The translations under genes were made by a program, and so were the position numbers. Below are positions 14,690 to 26,300 of a stretch of DNA of 64,000 nt, in pieces. Within the stretch, counting starts at the first letter, position 1. The number at the start of each line of letters is the position of its first letter. The notes beneath the pieces are model-generated. The model had not been told where the DNA came from, ran no database searches, and was given only the letters and a program-made list of their open reading frames with translations. Source of the stretch: Urechis unicinctus (lineage: Eukaryota > Annelida > Polychaeta > Xenopneusta > Urechidae). The stretch covers positions 1 to 64,000 of the forward strand of contig JAXDRA010000261.1 in the NCBI GenBank assembly GCA_034190875.2, in the 5' to 3' direction.

Positions 14690-14830
14690 TGTCATATGAC
14701 ATATGTCAACATGAAACAAATGTAGCCACTAGGCTGTTTCATGATCGAACCATTTTAGCCACATTCCTGTCATATGACGTAACAAGTGATGTGATAAGAT
14801 GAAACCTACATAGCCACAATGCGGCTAAAA
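14690..14830 (+). repeat. Clean copy of the 1.2-kb junction block
   Basis: This is the most legible copy of the junction: an E subunit of the GCCACTAGGCTGTTTCAT type, an A-like subunit with CCATTTTAGCCACATTCC, a B subunit shortened by about 11 bases (ACAAGTGATGTGATAAG), a C subunit with GATGAAACCTACATAGCC, and the marker CACAATGCGGCTAAAA at 14815. It serves as reference for the disordered copies at about 5.2, 6.4, 7.6, 8.8, 10.0 and 11.2 kb. Confidence 0.82.
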
Positions 14831-17328
14831 GTTGAACCAAAATAGCCACAATGCTGTTTCAACATGAAACAAATGTAGCCACTAGGCTGATTCTTGATCA
14901 AACCAATGTAGCGACGTGGCTGTCATTCGATTGAAACAAGTGTAGCTACAAATATGTCATAAGATGGAACCTATATAGCCACAATGCTGCTATGAAATGG
15001 AACCAAAATAGCCACAATGCTGTTACAACATGGAAGAAAAGTCATCAATAAGCTGTTCTAAGATGGAACCAATGTAGCATCATTGCTGTCATATGATGGA
15101 ACAAGTGTCGCTGCAAATATGTCATAAGATGGTAACAATATAGCCACAATGCTGTTATGAAATGAAACTAAATAGCCACAATGCTTTTACAACATTGAAC
15201 AAATGCAGCAAGTAGGCTGTTCTAAGATGGAACTAATGCAGCCACATTGCTGTCATATGATGGAACAAGTGTAGCTACAAAGATGTCATTAGATGGAACC
15301 TATATAGCCACATTGCTGCTATGAAATTGAACCAAAATAGCCACAATGCTGTTTCAACATGAAACAAATGTAGCCACTAGGCTGATTCTTGATCAAACCA
15401 ATGTAGCGACGTGGCTGTCATGCGATGGAACAAGTGTAGCTACAAATATGTCATAAGATGGAACCTATATAGCCACAATGCTGCTATGAAATGGAACCAA
15501 AATAGCCACAATGCTGTTACAACATGGAAGAAAAGTGATCAATAAGCTGTTCTAAGATGGAACCAATGTATCGACATGGCTGTCATATGATGGAACAAGT
15601 GTAGCTACAACGATGTCATTAGATGGAACCTATATAGCCACATTACTGCTATGAAATTGAACCAAAATAGCCACAATGCTTTTACAACATTGAGAAAAAT
15701 CATCCACGAAGCTGTTCTAAGATGGAACCAATGTAGCCACATGGCTGTCATATGATGGAACAAGTGTAGCTACAAATATGTCATAAGATGGAACCTATAT
15801 AGCCACAATGCTGCTATGAAATGGAACTAAATAGCCACAATGCTGTTACAACATGGAAGAAAAGTATCCACGAAGCTGTTCTAAGATGGAACCAATGTAG
15901 CGACATGGCTGTCATGTGATGGAACAAATGTAGCTACAAAGATGTCATAAGATGGAACCTATAAAGCCACAATGCTGCTATGAAATGGAACCAAAATAGC
16001 CACAATGCTGTTACAACATGGAAGAAAAGTGATCAATAAGCTGTTCTAAGATGGAACCAATGTAGCAACATGGCTGTCATATGATGGAACAAGTGTCGCT
16101 GCAAATATGTCATAAGATGGTAACAATATAGCCACAATGCTGTTATGAAATGAAACTAAATAGCCACAATGCTTTTACAACATTGAACAAATGCAGCAAG
16201 TAGGCTGTTCTAAGATGGAACTAATGCAGCCACATGACTGTCATATGATGGAACAAGTGTAGCTACAAAGATGTCATAAGATGGAACCTATATAGCCACA
16301 ATGCTGCTATGAAATGGAACCAAAATAGCCACAATGCTGTTACAACATGGAAGAAAAGTGATCAATAAGCTGTTCTAAGATGGAACCAATGTATCGACAT
16401 GGCTGTCATATGATGGAACAAGTGTAGCTACAAAGATGTCATTAGATGGAACCTATATAGCCACATTGCTGCTATGAAATTGAACCAAAATAGCCACAAT
16501 GCTGTAACAACAGTGAAAAAAATCATCCACGAAGCTGTTCTAAGATGGAACAAATGCAGCCACATTGCTGTCATATGATGGAACAAGTGTAGCTACAAAT
16601 ATGTCATAAGATGGAACCTATATAGCCATATTGCTGCTATGAAATGGAACCAAAATAGCCACAATGCTGTTACAACATGGAAGAAAAGATTCCACGAAGC
16701 TGTTCTAAGATGGAACCAATGTATCGACATGGCTGTCATATGATGGAACAAGTGTAGCTACAAAGATGTCATAAGATGGAACCTATATAGCCGCATTGCT
16801 GCTATGAAATTGAACCAAAATAGCCACAATGCTGTTACAACATGGAACAAAAGTATCCACGAAGCTGTTCTGTAATGGAACCAATGTAGCGACATTGCTG
16901 TCATGTGATGGAACAAGTGTAGCTACAAAGAAGTCATAAGATGGAACCTATATAGCCATATGCTGCTATGAAATGGAACCAAAATAGCCACAATGCTGTT
17001 ACAACATGGAAGAAAAGTATCAACAAGGCTGTTCTAAGATGGAACTAATGCAGCCACATGGCTGTCATATGATGGAACAAGTGTAGCTACAAGTATTCAT
17101 AAGATGGAACCTATATAGCCACATGCTGCTGCTATAAATGAAAACAAAATAGCCACAATGCTGTTGCAACATTGAACAAATGCAGCAAGTAGGCTGTTCT
17201 AAGATGGAACTAATGCAGCCACATGACTGTCATATGATGGAAACGTGTGTAGCTACAAAGATGTCATAAAATGGAACCTATATAGCCACATTGCTGCTAT
17301 GAAATGGAACCAAAATAGCCACAATGCT
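14831..17328 (+). repeat. HOR block 3, upstream flank of spacer 1
   Basis: About 15 HORs. H-beta is near 15107 and 16095. The final ~650 bp carry private variants shared with the flanks of spacers 2, 4 and 5. Most useful is TTCTGTAATGG in place of TTCTAAGATGG at about 16868, which lies 459 bases before the spacer. The last unit stops inside a D subunit, after CACAATGCT, where the spacer begins. Confidence 0.9.
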
Positions 17329-17640
17329 CAATGAGCTGCTCAGGCAGCTGTGGTATAGGACGTGGCGTAAGTAAGCAGACGGTTATGATAGAGCATGGAA
17401 GTTAGGTAGCAGATTATTGTCAAACTGTATGTGTAGCCACGTGTGTGTGTTTGTGTGTAAATGATTTTTAAATATATATCTACATATGTTAATGAATGTA
17501 TTGACATATCTAGCGATTATTATTTAAAATATGTGCGATAATATAATGAACAAAAAAAACGTTATCTTTGATGGAACCAATGTCTTTTTTAATATAAATT
17601 GAAGAAAGATATTACTCCAATGCTTTTATTAAGGTGGGGA
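17329..17640. repeat. Non-satellite spacer, copy 1
   Basis: About 312 bases unrelated to the satellite framework. Parts in order: a small inverted repeat (AGCTGC, loop TCAG, GCAGCT), a GTAAGTAAGCAGACGG segment, a short GT tract, an AT-rich core (AAATATATATCTACATATG and TTATTTAAAATATG), then AACGTTATCTTTGATGG. Compared with copies 2-4 this copy has satellite-like words in three places (GTGTAGCCACGTG inside the GT tract, GGAACCAATG, CCAATGCTTTTATT). No open frame of note, no terminal inverted repeats seen. Its origin is unknown. Confidence 0.85.
17441..17458. repeat. GT microsatellite in spacer 1
   Basis: A short GT run interrupted by one TT step. The upstream half seen in copies 2-4 (TGTGTTCGTGCG) is replaced here by TGTAGCCACG, a satellite-like word. 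Confidence 0.85.
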
Positions 17641-17760
17641 TATTATAGCCACAAGATTGTTATAAGGTGGCTGACATGATGTCTGATGGAACAAGTGCAG
17701 CTACAATGCTGTTATAAGATGGAACCAATATATAGCACATAATGCTGTTATGAAATTGAA
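17641..17760 (+). repeat. Diverged satellite subunits after spacer 1
   Basis: About 120 bases in which the 33-bp framework is recognisable but unlike any of the five standard subunits (ATAGCCACAAGATTGTTATAAG, split here as ATAGCCACAAG and ATTGTTATAAG; then GTGCAGCTACAATGC). Equivalent stretches follow all seven spacers, so they belong to the spacer unit. They may preserve an older form of the subunit. Confidence 0.75.
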
Positions 17761-20700
17761 TCAAAATAGCCACAATGCTGTTACAACATGGAAGAAAAGT
17801 GACCAATAAGCTGTTCTAAGATGGAACCAATGTATCGACATGGCTGTCATATGATGGAACAAGTGTAGCTACAAAGATGTCATTAGATGGAACCTATATA
17901 GCCACATTGCTGCTAAGAAATTGAACCAAAATAGCCACAATGCTGTTTCAACATGAAACAAATGTAGCCACTAGGCTGATTCTTGATCAAACCAATGTAG
18001 CGACGTGGCTGTCATGCGATGGAACAAGTGTAGCTACAAATATGTCATAAGATGGAACCTATATAGCCATATTGCTGCTATGAAATGGAACCAAAATAGC
18101 CACAATGCTGTTACAACATGGAAGAGAGAGAGAAAGTGATCAATAAGCTGTTCTAAGATTGAACCAATGTATCGACATGGCTGTCATATGATGGAACAAG
18201 TGTAGCTACAAAGATGTCATTAGATGGAACCTATATAGCCACATTACTGCTATGAAATTGAACCAAATAGCCACAATGCTTTAACAACATTGAACAAAAT
18301 CATCCACGAAGCTGTTCTAAGATGGAACAAATGCGGCCACATTGCTGTCATCTGATGGAACAAGTGTAGCTACAAATATGTCATAAGATGGAACCTATAT
18401 AGCCATATTGCTGCTATGAAATGGAACCAAAATAGCCACAATGCTGTTACAACATGGCAGAAAAGATTCCACGAAGCTGTTCTAAGATGGAACCAATGTA
18501 TCGACATGTCGGTCATGTGATGGAACAAATGTAGCTACATAGATGTCATAAGATGGAACCTATAAAGCCACAATGCTGCTTTGAAATGGAACCAAATAGC
18601 CACAATACTCTTACAACATGGAAGAAAAGTGATCAATAAGCTGTTCTAAGATGGAACCAATGTAGCAACATTGCTGTCATATGATGGAACAAATGTCGCT
18701 ACAAATATGTCATAAGATGGTAACAATATAGCCACAATGCTGTTATGAAATGAAACTAAATAGCCACAATGCTTTTACAACATTGAACAAATGCAGCAAG
18801 TAGGCTGTTCTAAGATGGAACTAATGCAGCCACATGACTGTCATATGATGGAACAAGTGTAGCTACAAAGATGTCATAAGATGGAACCTATATAGCCACA
18901 ATGCTGCTATGAAATGGAACCAAAATAGCCACAATACTGTTACAACATGGAAGAAAAGTGATCAATAAGCTGTTCTAAGATGGAACCAATGTATCGACAT
19001 GGCTGTCATATGATGGAACAAGTGTAGCTACAAAGATGTCATTAGTGGAACCTATATAGCCACATTACTGCTATGAACTTGAACCAAAACAGCCACAATG
19101 CTGTAACAACATTGAACAAAATCATCCACGAAGCTGTTCTAAGATGGAACAAATGCAGCCACATTGCTGTCATCTGATGGAACAAGTGTAGCTACAAATA
19201 TGACATAAGATGGAACCTATATAGCCACATTGCTGCTATGAAATGGAACCAAAATAGCCACAATGCTGTTACAACATGGAAGAAAAGATTCCACGAAGCT
19301 GTTCTAAGATGGAACCAATGTATCGACATGGCTGTCATATGATGGAACAAGTGTAGCTACAAAGATGTCATCAGATGGAACCTATATAGCCACATTACTG
19401 CTATGAAATTGAACCAAATAGTCAAAATGCTGCAACAACATGGAACAAAAGCATCCACGAAGCTGTTCTAAGATGGAACCAATGTAGCGACATGGCTGTC
19501 ATGTGATGGAACAAGTGTAGCTACAAAGATGTCATAAGATGGAACCTATATAGCCATATTGCTGCTATGAAATGGAACCAAAATAGCCACAATGCTGTTA
19601 CAACATGGAAGAAAAGTGATCAATAAGCTGTTCTAAGATGGAACCAATGTAACGACATTGCTGTCATATGATGGAACAAGTGTAGCTACAAAGATGTCAT
19701 CAGATGGAACCTATATAGCCACATTACTGCTATGAAATTGAACCAAAATAGCCACAATGCTTTAACAACATTAAACAAAATCATCCACGAAGCTGTTGTA
19801 AGATGGAACAAATGCAGCCACATTGCTGTCATCTGATGGAACAAGTGTAGCTACAAATATGTCATAAGATGGAACCTATATAGCCATATTGCTGCTATGA
19901 AATGGAACCAAAATAGCCACAATGCTGTTTCAACATTGAACAAATGCAGCAAGTAGGCTGTTCTAAGATGGAACTAATGCAGCCACATGACTGTCATATG
20001 ATGGAACAAGTGTAGCTACAAAGATGTCATTAGATGGAACCTATATAGCCACATTACTGCTATGAAATGGAACCAAAATAGCCACAATGCTGTTACAACA
20101 TGGAAGAAAAGTGATCAATAAGCTGTTCTAAGATTGAACCAATGTATCGACATGGCTGTCATATGATGGAACAAGTGTAGCTACAAAGATGTCATAAGAT
20201 GGAACCTATATAGCCATATTGCTGCTATGAAATGGAACCAAAATAGCCACAATGCTGTTACAACATGGCAGAAAAGATTCCACGAAGCTGTTCTAAGATG
20301 GAACCAATGTATCGACATGGCTGTCATATGATGGAACAAGTGTAGCTACAAAGATGTCATAAGATAGAAACTATATAGCCGCATTGCTGCTATGAAATTG
20401 AACCAAAATAGCCACAATACTGTTACAACATGGAACAAAAGTATCCACGAAGCTGCTCTGTAATGGAACCAATGTAGCGACATTGCTGTCATGTGATGGA
20501 ACAAGTGTATCTACAAAGAAGTCATAATATGGAACCTATATAGCCATATTGCTGCTATGAAATGGAACCAAAATAGCCACAATGCTGTTACAACATGGAA
20601 GAAAAGTATCCACAAGGCTGTTCTTAGATGGAACTAATGCAGCCACATGGCTGTCATATGATGGAACTGGTGTAGCTATAAAGTTTTCATAAGATGGAAC

Positions 20701-20916
20701 CTATATAGCCACATTGCTGCTATGTAAAGGAACCAAAATAGCCACAATGCTGTTGCAACATTGAACAAATGCAGCAAGTAGGCTGTTCTAAGTTGGAACT
20801 AATGCAGCCATATGACTGTCATATGATGGAACGTGTGTAGCTACAAAGATGTCATAAAATGGAACCTATATAGCCACATTGCTGCTATGAAATGGAACCA
20901 AAATAGCCACAATGCT
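17761..20916 (+). repeat. 3.59-kb super-repeat, copy 1 (satellite part)
   Basis: About 19 HORs between spacers 1 and 2. Private markers recur at an offset of about 3585-3590 in the next copy: GCTGCTAAGAAATTGAACC just after the spacer, a GA run (GAAGAGAGAGAGAAAG) at 18121, GCGGCCACATTGC, and GTCATCAGATGG near 19370. The distal end carries the TCTGTAATGG marker 460 bases before spacer 2. Together with spacer 1 this makes a unit of 3588 bp. Confidence 0.9.
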
Positions 20917-21234
20917 CAATGAGCTGCTCAGGCAGCAGTGGTATAGGACGTGGCGTAAGTAAGCAGACGGTTATGATAGAGCATGGAAGTTAGGTAGCAG
21001 ATTATTGTCAGCCTGTATGTGTGTTCGTGCGTGTGTGTGTTTGTGTGTAAATGATTTTTAAATATATATCTACATATGTTAATGAATGTATTGACATATC
21101 TAGCGATTATTATTTAAAATATGTGCGATAATATAATGAACAAAAAAAAAAGTTATCTTTGATGGAACCTAAGCGTCTTTTTTAATAATACAATTGAAGA
21201 AAGATATTACTCCAGATGAGATTAAGGTGGGGAT
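20917..21234. repeat. Non-satellite spacer, copy 2 (clean)
   Basis: This is a clean version of the ~315-bp spacer. It starts with CAATGAGCTGCTCAGGCAGC (inverted repeat GCTGC-TCAG-GCAGC), then GGTATAGGACGTGGCGTAAG, the GT microsatellite at 21014-21048, an AT-rich core containing the palindrome ACATATGT, a short A run, and CTCCAGATGAGATTAAGGTG at the end. It interrupts a D subunit. I recognise no gene, RNA or transposon ends in it. Confidence 0.88.
21014..21048. repeat. GT microsatellite in spacer 2
   Basis: 35 bases of imperfect GT repeat with one TTCGTGCG interruption and one TT step. Identical in layout in spacers 3 and 4, and one base shorter in spacer 5. Confidence 0.9.
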
Positions 21235-23370
21235 ATTATAGCCACAAGATTGTTATAAGGTGGCTGACATGATGGCTCTACAAGTGCAGCTACAATGCTG
21301 TTATAAGATGGAACCAATAAAGGCACAATACTGTTATGAAATTGAATCAAAATAGTCACAATGCTGTTACAACATGGAAGAAAAGTGACCAATAAGCTGT
21401 TCTAAGATGGAACCAATGTATCGACATGGCTGTCATATGATGGAACAAGTGTAGCTACAAAGATGTCATTAGATGGAACCTATATAGCCACATTGCTGCT
21501 AAGAAATTGAACCAAATAGCCACAATGCTGTTTCAACATGAAACAAATGTAGCCACTAGGCTGATTCTTGATCAAACCAATGTAGCGACGTGGCTGTCAT
21601 GCGATGGAACAAGTGTAGCTACAAATATGTCATAAGATGGAACCTATATAGCCATATTGCTGCTATGAAATTGAACCAAAATAGCCACAATGCTGTTACA
21701 ACATGGAAGAGAGAGAGAAAGTGATCAATAAGCTGTTCTAAGATTGAACCAATGTATCGACATGGCTGTCATATGATGGAACAAGTGTAGCTACAAAGAT
21801 GTCATTAGATGGAACCTATATAGCCACATTACTGCTATGAAATTGAACCAAATAGCCACAATGCTTTAACAATATTGAACAAAATCATCCACGAAGCTGT
21901 TCTAAGATGGAACAAATGCGGCCACATTGCTGTCATCTGATGGAACAAGTGTAGCTACAAATATGTCATAAGATGGAACCTATATAGCCATATTGCTGCT
22001 ATGAAATGGAACCAAAATAGCCACAATGCTGTTACAACATGGCAGAAAAGATTCCACGAAGCTGTTCTAAGATGGAACCAATGTATCGACATGTCGGTCA
22101 TGTGATGGAACAAATGTAGCTACATAGATGTCATAAGATGGAACCTGTAAAGCCACAATGCTGCTTTGAAATGGAACCAAATAACCACAATACTCTTACA
22201 ACATGGAAGAAAAGTGATCAATAAGCTGTTCTAAGATGGAACCAATGTAGCAACATTGCTGTCATATGATGGAACAAATGTCGCTGCAAATATGTCATAA
22301 GATGGTAACAATATAGCCACAATGCTGTTATGAAATGAAACTAAATAGCCACAATGCTTTTACAACATTGAACAAATGCAGCAAGTAGGCTGTTCTAAGA
22401 TGGAACTAATGCAGCCACATGACTGTCATATGATGGAACAAGTGTAGCTACAAAGATGTCATAAGATGGAACCTATATAGCCACAATGCTGCTATGAAAT
22501 GGAACCAAAATAGCCACAATACTGTTTACAACATGGAAGAAAAGTGATCAATAAGCTGTTCTAAGATGGAACCAATGTATCGACATGGCTGTCATATGAT
22601 GGAACAAGTGTAGCTACAAAGATGTCATTAGTGGAACCTATATAGCCACATTACTGCTATGAACTTGAACCAAAACAGCCACAATGCTGTAACAACATTG
22701 AACAAAATCATCCACGAAGCTGTTCTAAGATGGAACAAATGCAGCCACATTGCTGTCATCTGATGGAACAAGTGTAGCTACAAATATGACATAAGATGGA
22801 ACCTATATAGCCACATTGCTGCTATGAAATGGAACCAAAATAGCCACAATGCTGTTACAACATGGAAGAAAAGATTCCACGAAGCTGTTCTAAGATGGAA
22901 CCAATGTATCGACATGGCTGTCATATGATGGAACAAGTGTAGCTACAAAGATGTCATCAGATGGAACCTATATAGCCACATTACTGCTATGAAATTGAAC
23001 CAAATAGTCAAAATGCTGCAACAACATGGAACAAAAGCATCCACGAAGCTGTTCTAAGATGGAACCAATGTAGCGACATGGCTGTCATGTGATGGAACAA
23101 GTGTAGCTACAAAGATGTCATAAGATGGAACCTATATAGCCATATTGCTGCTATGAAATGGAACCAAAATAGCCACAATGCTGTTACAAACATGGAAGAA
23201 AAGTGATCAATAAGCTGTTCTAAGATGGAACCAATGTATCGACATGGCTGTCATATGATGGAACAAGTGTAGCTACAAAGATGTCATCAGATGGAACCTA
23301 TATAGCCACATTACTGCTATGAAATTGAACCAAAATAGCCACAATGCTTTTACAACATTAAACAAAATGC
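21235..23370 (+). repeat. 3.59-kb super-repeat, copy 2 (satellite part, incomplete)
   Basis: Starts with diverged subunits to about 21345, then follows copy 1 nearly base for base at an offset of about 3588. The GA run is at 21706, H-beta at 22280, and GTCATCAGATGG at about 22960 and 23280. Correspondence fades after about 23370, where ACATTAAACAAAATGCATC replaces ACATTAAACAAAATCATCC. No third spacer follows at the expected distance. Confidence 0.87.
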
Positions 23371-26300
23371 ATCACGAAGCTGTTCTAAGATGGAACAAAT
23401 GCAGCCACATGGCTGTCATCTGATGGAACAAGTGTAGCTACAAAGATGTCATAAGATGGAACCTATATAGCCACATATGCTGCTATGAAATGGAACCAAA
23501 ATAGCCACAATGCTGTAACAACATTGAAAAAAAATGCATGTGAACCAAGTAAGCTGTTCTAAGATGGAACCAATGCAGCCACATGACTGTCATATGATGG
23601 AAACAAGTGTAGCTACAAAGATGTCATAAGATGGAACCTATATAGCCACAATGCTGTTATGAAATGGAACCAAAATAGCCACAATGCTGTTCAACATGGA
23701 AAAAAAGCATCAAGTAAGCTGTTCTAAGATGGAAACAAATGTAGCCGACATGGCTGTCATATGATGGAACAAGTGTAGCTACAAAGATGTCATAAGATGG
23801 AACCTATATAGCCACATTGCTGCTATGAAATGGAACCAAAATAGCCACAATGCTGTTACAACATGGAAGAAAAGTGATCAATAAGCTGTTCTAAGATGGA
23901 ACCAATGTATCGACATGGCTGTCATATGATGGAACAAGTGTAGCTACAAAGATGTCATAAGATGGAACCTATATAGCCACATTGCTGCTATGAAATGGAA
24001 CCAAAATAGCCACAATGCTGTTACAACATGGAGAAAATTATCCATGAGGCTGTCCTAAGATGGAACCAATGCAGCAACATGGCTGTCATATGATGGAACA
24101 AGTGTAGCTACAAAGATGTCATAAGATGGAAACTATATAGCCACAATATTGCTAAAAATGTAACCATAATAGCCACAATGCTTTTACAACATGGAAGAAA
24201 AAATCAATAAGCTGTTCTAAATGGAATGTATCGACATGGCTGTCATATGATGGAACAAATGTAGCTGCAAATATGTCATAAGATGGCTGTCAATGCCGAT
24301 ATGAAATGGAACCAAAATAGCCACAATGCTGTTACAACATTGAACAAATATCAAAGGCTGTTCTAAGATGGAACCAATGCAGCCACATGGCTGTCATATG
24401 ATGGAACAAGTGTAGCTACAAATATGTCATAAGATGGAACCTATATAGCCACAATGCTGCTATGAAATGGAACCAAATAGCCACAATGCTGTTACAACAT
24501 GGACATGAACAAAGTGATCAATAAGCTGTTCTAAGATGGAACCAATGTAGCCACATGGCTGTCATATGATGGAACAAGTGTAGCTACAAAGATGTCATAA
24601 GATGGAACCTATATAGCCACATTGCTGCTATGAAAATGAACCAAAATAGCCACAATGCTGTTACAACATTGAACAAAAAATGCATCCACGTAGCTGTTCT
24701 AAGATGGAACCAATGTAGCCACATGGCTGTCATATGATGGAACAAATGTAGCTACAAATATGTCATAAGATGGAACCTATATAGCCACAATGCTGCTATG
24801 AAATGAACCAAATAGCCACAATGCTGCTGTTACAAACATGGAACAAAATCAATGCTGTTTTCTAAGATGGAACCAATGTAGCCACATGGCTGTCATATGA
24901 TGGAACAAGTGTCGCTGCAAATATGTCATAAGATGGAACAATATAGCCACATGCTGCTATGAAATGGAACTAAATAGCCACAATGCTTTTACAACATGAA
25001 ACAAATGCAGCAATAGGCTGTTTTCTAAGATGGAAACAAATGCAGCCACATGCTGTCATATGATGGAACAAGTGTAGCTACAAATATGTCATAAGATGGA
25101 ACCTATATAGCCACATTGCTGCTATGAAAATGAACCAAAATAGCCACAATGCTGTTACAACATGGAACAAAAGCAGCAAGATATAAGCTGTTCTAAGATG
25201 GAACCAATGTAGCCACATGGCTGTCATATGATGGAACAAGTGTAGCTACAAAGATGTCATAAGATGGAACCTATAAAGCCACAATGCTGCTATGAAATGG
25301 AACAAAATAGCCACAATGCTGTTACAACATGGAAGAAAAGTGATCAATAAGCTGTTCTAAGATGGAACCAATGTAGCAACATGGCTGTCATATGATGGAA
25401 CAAATGTCGCTGCAAATATGTCATAAGATGGTAACAATATAGCCACAATGCTGTTATGAAATGAAACTAAATAGCCACAATGCTTTTAAAACATTGAACA
25501 AATGCAGCAAGTAGGCTGTTCTAAGATGGAACTAATGCAGCCACATGACTGTCATATGATGGAACACGTGTAGCTACAAAGATGTCATAAGATGGAACCT
25601 ATATAGCCACAATGCTGCTATGAAATGGAACCAAAATAGCCACAATGCTGTTACAACATGGAAGAGAGAGAGAAAGTGATCAATAAGCTGTTCTAAGATG
25701 GAACCAATGTATCGACATGGCTGTCATATGATGGAACAAGTGTAGCTACAAAGATGTCATTAGATGGAACCTATATAGCCACATTGCTGCTAAGAAATTG
25801 AACCAAAATAGCCACAATGCTGTTTCAACATGAAACAAATGCAGCCACTAGGCTGTTCTTGATCAAACCAATGTAGCGACATGGCTGTCATATGATGGAA
25901 CAAGTGTAGCTACAAATATGTCATAAGATGGAACCTATATAGCCATATTGCTGCTATGAAATGGAACCAAAATAGCCACAATGCTGTTTACAACATGGAA
26001 CAAATGCAGCAAGTAGGCTGTTCTAATATGGAACCAATGTATCGACATGGCTGTCATATGATGGAACAAGTGTAGCTACAAAGATGTCATAAGATGGAAC
26101 CTATATAGCCACATTGCTGCTATGAAATGGAACCAAAATAGCCACAATGCTGTTACAACATTGAACAAAGTGATCAATAAGCTGTTCTAAGATGGAACCA
26201 ATGTATCGACATGGCTGTCATATGATGGAACAATGTAGCTACAAAAGATGTCATAAGATGGAACCTATATAGCCACATTGCTGCTATGAAATTGAACCAA

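Noticed and set aside
21058-21140. TATA-like and AT-rich core of the spacer as a promoter or replication origin
   Set aside because: The base composition is suggestive, but there is no transcript, no gene downstream and no defined consensus to support it.
20917-21234. Spacer as an intact transposon, SINE or RNA gene
   Set aside because: I see no terminal inverted repeats, tail, pol III box pair or clear target-site duplication. All copies share the same flanks, so it moved as part of the super-repeat.
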